Part shown: one piece after another, positions 57,144-64,000 of the stretch
Numbering within the stretch: the stretch's first letter is position 1
How the letters are laid out: the number at the start of each line of letters is the position of its first letter
Assembly (NCBI GenBank): GCA_025642075.2
Contig: JAODUO010000148.1
Coordinates: 501,525 to 565,524 of the forward strand
DNA: 64,000 nt
Direction of reading: 5' to 3'
Source of the DNA: Ridgeia piscesae
Taxonomy: Eukaryota; Annelida; Polychaeta; Sabellida; Siboglinidae
The notes under the pieces: model-generated
Seen by the model: only the letters and a program-made list of their open reading frames with translations
Database searches by the model: none
Told to the model about the DNA's origin: nothing
Made by a program: the position numbers and the translations under genes

Positions 57144-57858
57144 ATCTGGCGGCTGACTGGGCTGAAGATGACGTTGTAGTGACCTTCTGCAGGGAGACTT
57201 TTAATTGACATGCATTCGATTGTGCTATGCCTAAAGTACACCAGGATATTCAGTACATCAGTACCCATGGCCAATTGATGTATTAAAATGTACATGTTGT
57301 CTATTGTTATGTTAACCAGCACAGTTTCCAAACTCTACATTGGTACCTATGAATGACAGTAAGTTATGACGTCACTGGTAGAATGCGTAAACTGGTATGT
57401 CCTTCTGTTACGCTCTAAGTTGTACTGGTCTCTGTAATCGTAGGCTGCCGTCTGCAAGTATGACGAAGTAACACCAAAAAAACATCATTACTTAGGCTCA
57501 TACATCTTGTAAGATCGATTGTCCATCATTTATTGTCTCAGAGCTCATTGCACATCAGCTTTCCTTCTTCCGTGTATTTATATCGCAACTGTATTACACC
57601 TGACTGCCGTACATAATGTGATTTCAATTCCTGCGGTGTCTGTACATGGATGTGTATAGCAACATACTCCAATAACAAAACGCTGACAAGTCTTAATCAT
57701 CAACCCTTCATATTATAGTGGTTATACCATATCCAGCCTCTATTCATTGAGCGATTTATAGTTTTTGTTGTTATTTTGTTATATTTTCTCTCTGTTTCTC
57801 AGTTGTTTGGTTTATTTTGTGTTTAGGCAGCTTCGCGAGCTCGTCTTGGACGCTGCTG

Positions 57859-60785
57859 CTGATTACACCAATACTAGCCGTCAGTAATAAACTAGGTCGA
57901 CTCGGTTAAATCACACACTGATTACACCAATACTAGCCATCAGTAATAAACTAGGTCGACTCGGTTAAATCACACACTGATTACACCAATACTAGCCATC
58001 AGTAATAAACTAGGTCGACTCGGTTAAATCACACACTGATTACACCAATACTAGCCATCAGTAATAAACTAGGTCGACTCGGTTAAATCACACACTGATT
58101 ACACCAATACTAGCCATCAGTAATAAACTAGGTCGACTCGGTTAAATCACACACTGATTACACCAATACTAGCCATCAGTAATAAACTAGGTCGACTCGG
58201 TTAAATCACACACTGATTACACCAATACTAGCCATCAGTAATAAACTAGGTCGACTCGGTTAAATCACACACTGATTACACCAATACTAGCCGTCAGTAA
58301 TAAACTAGGTCGACTCGGTTAAATCACACACTGATTACACCAATACTAGCCATCAGTAATAAACTAGGTCGACTCGGTTAAATCACACACTGATTACACC
58401 AATACTAGCCATCAGTAATAAACTAGGTCGACTCGGCTAAATCACACACTGATTACACAAATACAAACCCATCAGTAATAAACGGGTAAACTCGGTTAAA
58501 TCAACACTGATTACCCAATACTACCCCCAATAATACATTGGGTCGACTCTTAAACCCAGCCCACGATTACCCCAATACAACCATAAAGTAAAAAACTGGG
58601 TCGACTCGGTTAAATCGACCTGAACCCAAATACTAGATCAGTAATAAACTAGGTCGATTCGGTTAAACCCCCTGATTACACCAATACTAGCCACCAGTAA
58701 TACACTAGGTCGGCTGGAAATCACCCTGATTACACCAATACTAGCCTCAGTAAAAACTAGGTCGACTGGGTTTAAAATCACACACTGATTAACCAATACT
58801 AGCCGTCAGTAATAAACTAGGTCGACCCCGGTTAAATCACCCCGGGTTCCCAATATAGCCGTAGTAATAAACTGGTCGATTTAAAACCCAACCGGTTCCC
58901 CAATCCGCCATCAAGAATAAACTGGTCGACTCGGCTAAATCCCCTGATTAACAAATCTAGCCATGGTTAAAAACTAATCGCTCGGTTTCGCCCACTGATT
59001 ACCCAATCAAACCCCCAAAACTTTGGGGTCAACTCGGTTAAAGGGGGCACTGATTACCCCAATACAAACCATCAGTAATAAACTAATTAATGGGTTTAAA
59101 GGGGGTTGATTACACCAATACAAAACCCATCAGTAAAAAACTAATTCGATTGGTTAAATCCCCCTGATTACCCCAAATTTTTACCAAGTAATACACTAGG
59201 TCGACTGGGTTAAATCACACACTGATTACACCAATACTACCCGTAAAAAACCCCTAGGTCGACTCGGTTAAATCACACACGGGTTACACCAATACAAACC
59301 TCAGTAATAAACTAGGTCGACTCGGTTAAATCACACACTGATTACACCAATACTAGCCATCATAATAAACTAGGTCGACTCGGTTAAATCACACACTAAT
59401 TACACCAATACTAGCCATCAGTAATAAACTAGGTCGACTCGGTTAAATCACACACTGATTACCCCAATACTACCCAAGTAATAAATTAGGTCGACTCGGT
59501 TAAATCAACATTAATTACACCAATACTAGCCATCAGTAATAAACTAGGTCGACTCGGTTAAATCACACACTGATTACACCAATACTAGCCATCAGTAATA
59601 AACTAGGTCGACTCGGTTAAATCACACACTGATTACACCAATACTAGCCATCAGTAATAAATTTCGACTCGGTTAAATCACACACTGATTACACCAATAC
59701 AAACCATCAGTAATAAACTAGGTCGACTCGGTTAAATCACACACGGGCAAATACTAGCCTCAGTAAAAACTAGGTCGACTCGGTTAAATCACACACGGGT
59801 TACACCAATACTAGCCTCAGTAATAAACTAGGTCGATTCGGTTAAATCACACACTGATTACCCCAAATTAGCCACCAGTAATAAACTAGGTCGACTCGGT
59901 TAAATCACCCCTGATTACACCAATCCCAGTCAGTAATAAACTAGGTCGACTGGGTTTAAAACCCCTGATTACACCAATACTAGCCTCAGTAAAACAAATT
60001 TCGACTCGGTTAAATAAACCAGGGGGGTTTTTTGCCTTAAAGTAAAAATTCGATTCGGTTAAATCACACACTGATTACACCAATACTAAATCAGTAAAAA
60101 ACCCAAGGCCCGACTCGGTTAAATCACCCCTGATTATACCAATACTACCCGTAAAAGTAATAAATAGGTCAAATGTTAAATCACCCCACTGATTACACCA
60201 ATACAAAGGGTTAAATAAAAAATTTAAATTTGACTCGGTTAAACCCCTTTGATTACACCAATACTACCCATCAGAAAAAAAAACTATGTCTTTTTCTTAA
60301 ATACACACTGATTACACCAATACTAGCCATCAGTAATACACTAGGTCGATTTTAAATCACACACTGATTACACCAATACTAACCATCAGTAATAAACTAG
60401 GTCGACTCGGTTAAATCACACACTGATTACACCAATCCCAGCCATCAGTAATAAACAAAGGTCGACTCGGTTAAATCAGACATTGATTACACCAATACTA
60501 GCCATCAGTAATAAACTAGGTCGACTGGGTTAAATCAGACACTGATTACAAATACTAGCCATCAGTAATAAACTAGGTCGACTCGGTTAAATCAGACATT
60601 TATTACACCAATACTAGCCATCAGTAATAAACTAGGTCGACTCGGTTAAATCAGACACTGATTACCCCAAAATACTAGCCACCAGAAAAAAAACCCAGGT
60701 CGACTCGGTTAAATCAGACATTGATTACACCAATACTTGCCATCAGTAATAAACTAGGTCGACTCGGTTAAATCAGACACTTCTC
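57859..60785. repeat. 59-bp satellite array, about 50 units
   Basis: The unit contains CTGATTACACCAATACTAGC, CATCAGTAATAAACTAGGTC and GACTCGGTTAAATCACACA (59 bp). The first ten units (57859 to about 58450) are nearly identical, with two GTCAGT variants. From about 58450 to 60350 units are heavily altered by short indels and homopolymer-like runs (CCCC, AAAA, GGG). From about 60350 to 60785 order returns, and most of these units end in CAGACA(C/T)T instead of CACACACT. Upstream, the CTGCTGCT sequence breaks the array cleanly. Confidence 0.95.
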
Positions 60786-61204
60786 GGGTGGGATTTGCCT
60801 GGGCTATTGCTATGTTTATTATTGCTCTGTATTGCAACTAACATTCTGTTTCATTCTTCCATAAACATGACTAATATAACAGTAAATATGTACGTGATTT
60901 ACCAAGTAACATTATAAAGTATTAAATGTTTCCAAAAATATAATGAGCTACCTCTGTTTCGTATCTAATAAGCCTGTTGGGACTGTTCTAAAATTATGCT
61001 CCAGAAATGTGTTGTGAACGTGGGGAAAAGTGGAAAAAATGTATAACATTGGGTTCCCTTCCCGAATATCCCTTTGACCTCGCCCAAATGCGGTCACAAA
61101 CTCTTCTTCCCTAATTGGCGCTCCTCTCTGGCATGGTGGTACAACAACCATGGAAGTTTTTCTCTATCAAAAACAGTCGTCCAACACGCATCCACGCGCA
61201 AAAC
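60786..61204. other. Non-coding flank of the satellite
   Basis: AT-rich DNA between the satellite and a (CA)n tract. No gene or known repeat was seen. Confidence 0.4.
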
Positions 61205-61373
<169 letters not shown>

Positions 61374-62110
61374 ACAGAATGGGCTTGTTAAAAAATTAAC
61401 CCGGCAAGCACTGAGGCAGGCCCCTATCCAAACCCACCTGTCGTCAGCAGCAATTCACCGAAATGACAACGTATTTGTTAGGGTATTAACACATTTGAAA
61501 TACACATCCACTAGTTGATTCTTACGTGCTGATGGTGTCCCGCTTTACGATTGTACTAAACGGATAATGCTTATTAAGGACCTACTCTTAATTTACATAC
61601 CGCAATACTTCTGTCGAAGCTGCTTGCAAGAGTGGTTTCAAGTACGGAGATACGGATGTTTACCTTTCATCGGTCAGCAGGTCAAGGTGTCTTTTGTGCG
61701 TGATAAGTATGTTGCACCCTGGGATATTTTGGGGCTTTCGTGCAGTCGGCATGTTGCCTTAATAACTGGACATAGTATGAACTTACCAGATTGGGTCAAT
61801 ACGTTGCTTTGTGTACATTAAGTGCGTCAGCCTCTTCACGTTACGGTCATACTAACAGTAAATGGTTACGCAAACGCGTTACATAATGCAGCTCGATCGA
61901 ATCAAGTAAATTGTTTTCGCAATAACACGCAAAGCGAGATTCCGCTAAACAAAATGAATTTCCTTTTAAACTTAATTTTTTTATATTTATTACCCCGGGT
62001 TTAATTGTTCTTGTAGTGGATACATCTGGAAATTCATTTTCATTTTGTTGGAACCCTCCCACTTTTTAATTTATCATGAGTTTTAAAATCATTTCCTTTT
62101 TAAGGAAAAA
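61374..62110. other. No recognised gene; one unassigned 84-codon ORF
   Basis: The plus-strand frame at 61567-61821 contains YFCRSCLQEWFQVRRYG and KVSFVRDKYVAPWDI but shows no family I know and no splice context. I treat it as unproven. Confidence 0.25.
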
Positions 62111-62118
62111 AATTTTAT

Positions 62119-62162
62119 TTTTATATATATATATATATACGTGTATATATATACATATAAAG

Positions 62163-62220
<58 letters not shown>
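62119..62220. repeat. (TA)n microsatellite
   Basis: Two TA tracts (about 62120-62160 and 62168-62220) separated by ACATATAAAGTTTT. The neighbouring 62220-62560 is very A/T homopolymer-rich. Confidence 0.9.
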
Positions 62221-62225
<5 letters not shown>

Positions 62226-63244
62226 GGGGGTTTATCGTTTTAAGGCAAAACAACGGAAAAGGACCCTTTAAGGGGTTGTAAAAAAAAAACAAAAATTTTT
62301 AATTTCAAATAAAACATTCAACAAAAAAAAACCCAAAAAATCATTCAAGGGAATGGGAAAATAATATTCATTCATAATATTAAAATTTTCTTAAAATTCC
62401 TTTGATCGTTCAGATACCAAATAGCAGGCTATTCCGTAAAAATTTGTAAATAAACAATTTAAATTTTAAAAATCCTTGATAAACACAGATATATATTAAG
62501 TAAAACCGCTCTCCCCCAAGAAAAGAATGCATTTTAAAAACATTAACACAGTAAAAAATCCAATTAATTTTTGTGTACATATTGAAAGTAAATACTCAGT
62601 TAATAATTAAAACTAAATTAAAAAGTATATTTTTACATTATATTCTTCCATGCATACGGTATAATCAATACTTATGCATGACAAATAATCCTAACACAAG
62701 CAATATGTATTGTCTTAAAATTAATTCCATAACATATGACAAAGCATGTAATTGTTCCTAACCAATTAATAATACATTATGACATTCATGTATGCAATCA
62801 TGTGTGCTCACCCCAACTAGGAAATGCAGAAACTACTGCAGCTGAGCACCGGCTCAGTACATGTACAGCTATGCTACATGTCTTTGCTGTCTGTAAATAA
62901 GTAAGCAACAGTCCTACTGCCCAGCATGGTACCAATTATAACAAGTCTATCATTAACCGATTTACAACCAATAATCACCAGTAAACTAATAACTAATTAT
63001 GTCTGCTAACATAGTTAATCTATACACAATAATGAATGCCATAAGATAGCACTCTGTTAACACTCTGTACATTCATACAAGCTCTGCAGATGACACATCT
63101 ACTAAGTGTCACATACACTCTGGCTTGTGTAGCCTCGCACAAACAAATGTAACTAGTTAGAACAACTTAGTGATTAAAACAACACTTATTGAACATAAAC
63201 TCATGCATATCTAGCCTAAATACATAAAATACAAGTTTAATAGC
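62221..63244. other. AT-rich, no recognised content
   Basis: No exon, RNA gene or known transposon end was recognised. Runs of A and of C/G triplets (about 62270-62360) resemble the disturbed part of the 59-bp satellite in texture. Confidence 0.4.
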
Positions 63245-63282
63245 CTCTCTACCTCTCCCTCTCCCTCTCCCTCTCCCTCTCC

Positions 63283-63320
<38 letters not shown>

Positions 63321-63364
63321 GTCACTCTCACTCTCCCTCTCCCTCTCCCTCTCCCTCTCCCCTC

Positions 63365-63412
<48 letters not shown>
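63245..63412. repeat. (CTCTCC)n-(CTCTCA)n-(CT)n compound repeat
   Basis: CTCCCT hexamers, then CTCTCA hexamers (about 63284-63333), again CTCCCT hexamers, then (CT)n to 63411. Pure pyrimidine over most of its length. Confidence 0.95.
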
Positions 63413-64000
63413 ACTAGACTAGCCAGTGTCTTATGACTATACCCCACTGTGCAGGGATTGTCCGTAACTTGACCCCGCTACACAACGCCCACCAATCTAG
63501 ACTATTGTCTGCTAACATCTCGGTGGGGAACATTTCAACATCTCGGACTCCTATTGAGTATTAAGACTCAATGTAGTTAACAGATAATATAGTAGCAGTA
63601 TAATGATGTAACGATTTGTTTCCCACAACATAATTCAACTTGTTCTAATACACATCTGTATACCAGTGCTGAGGAAATTCCGCATCCACTGTCAACAATT
63701 CAAGTAACAGCTAGCCTTTACCAAAGTTAAATGTCAAGTTGCCTATAAGTATATAGTGAATAAATGCATGAAATCAGCTGTAAGCATCTCTTGGATCAAT
63801 CAACCTACTTTTCATGTTTCTTTGCTTGCGTTAAGGGAGTGAATAGAGTGCCCAAAACACACAGTCTGTTATCATCTGAATCCTCCTTAGTTACTCCACC
63901 ATTGCTCCCACTGATCTCTTTAGATAGGTCAGTGCTTGCTCCCCAGTGTAAACAGGACATGACTCCCATTTGCATTGGCTGTCACGATGACACGGAGCAC
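63413..64000. other. Window end, no recognised content
   Basis: Non-repetitive sequence to the window edge. No exon with convincing splice sites and no RNA gene were seen. Confidence 0.35.

Noticed and set aside
57859..60785. Regular repeats that could be mistaken for a CRISPR array
   Set aside because: The 59-bp units are contiguous with no unique spacers, and the DNA is clearly animal. The same holds for the 36-bp array at 15216-15950.

Overview
The window is nuclear DNA of an invertebrate animal. It has split genes with GT-AG introns, BEL/Pao and APE-type non-LTR retrotransposons, tRNA-derived SINEs, hAT-like and other foldback elements, and long (TG)n, (CT)n and satellite arrays. The element set and the gene families suggest a lophotrochozoan such as a mollusc, but I cannot name the phylum with certainty. 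No bacterial or viral gene cluster is present. Only five stretches look like host genes; most of the rest is mobile or tandemly repeated DNA.

Layout. (1) 1-2110, minus strand: a GC-rich, uninterrupted coding region for an asteroid-type XPG-fold nuclease homologue (ASTE1), running off the left edge. (2) 3605-5272: a hAT-like composite element with a perfect 8-bp target duplication. (3) 5484-5850: a LINE remnant. (4) 7400-13169: a decayed BEL/Pao retroelement, followed by a 1.1-kb inverted repeat at 13254-14361. (5) 15216-15950: a 36-bp minisatellite. (6) 17006-26519, minus strand: a Schlafen/AlbA_2-domain gene that I rebuilt as eight phase-consistent coding exons. A CR1/L2-like LINE with a 2A-like motif (about 21960-26256) sits in its first intron. 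(7) 28051-28493: a small TIR element whose inverted copy lies at 44104-44625. (8) 31024-31611, minus strand: a hAT-type transposase remnant. (9) 32716-41455, plus strand: a complete 13-exon SAMHD1-type dNTP triphosphohydrolase gene without a SAM domain. (10) 43481-48243: a second copy of the composite element, itself interrupted by two other elements. (11) 48714-57143, minus strand: nine coding exons of a membrane dipeptidase (DPEP) homologue, including one GC-AG intron; its last exon was not found. (12) 57859-60785: a 59-bp satellite. (13) 60786-64000: AT-rich and simple-repeat DNA without a recognisable gene.

The host genes do not form a pathway. SAMHD1 and DPEP are convergent, and the TE-rich interval 41.5-48.7 kb lies between them. 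The main points of interest are the Russian-doll insertion history of 43481-48243, an uncharacterised TIR element at 45396-47935 with spliced-looking ORFs, the giant foldback next to the BEL element, the LINE carrying a hydrophobic leader, a 2A-like motif and a PHD-like finger, and the zoned 59-bp and 23-bp arrays.

All exon models come from reading splice sites, frames and family motifs by eye. No alignment or database search was run.
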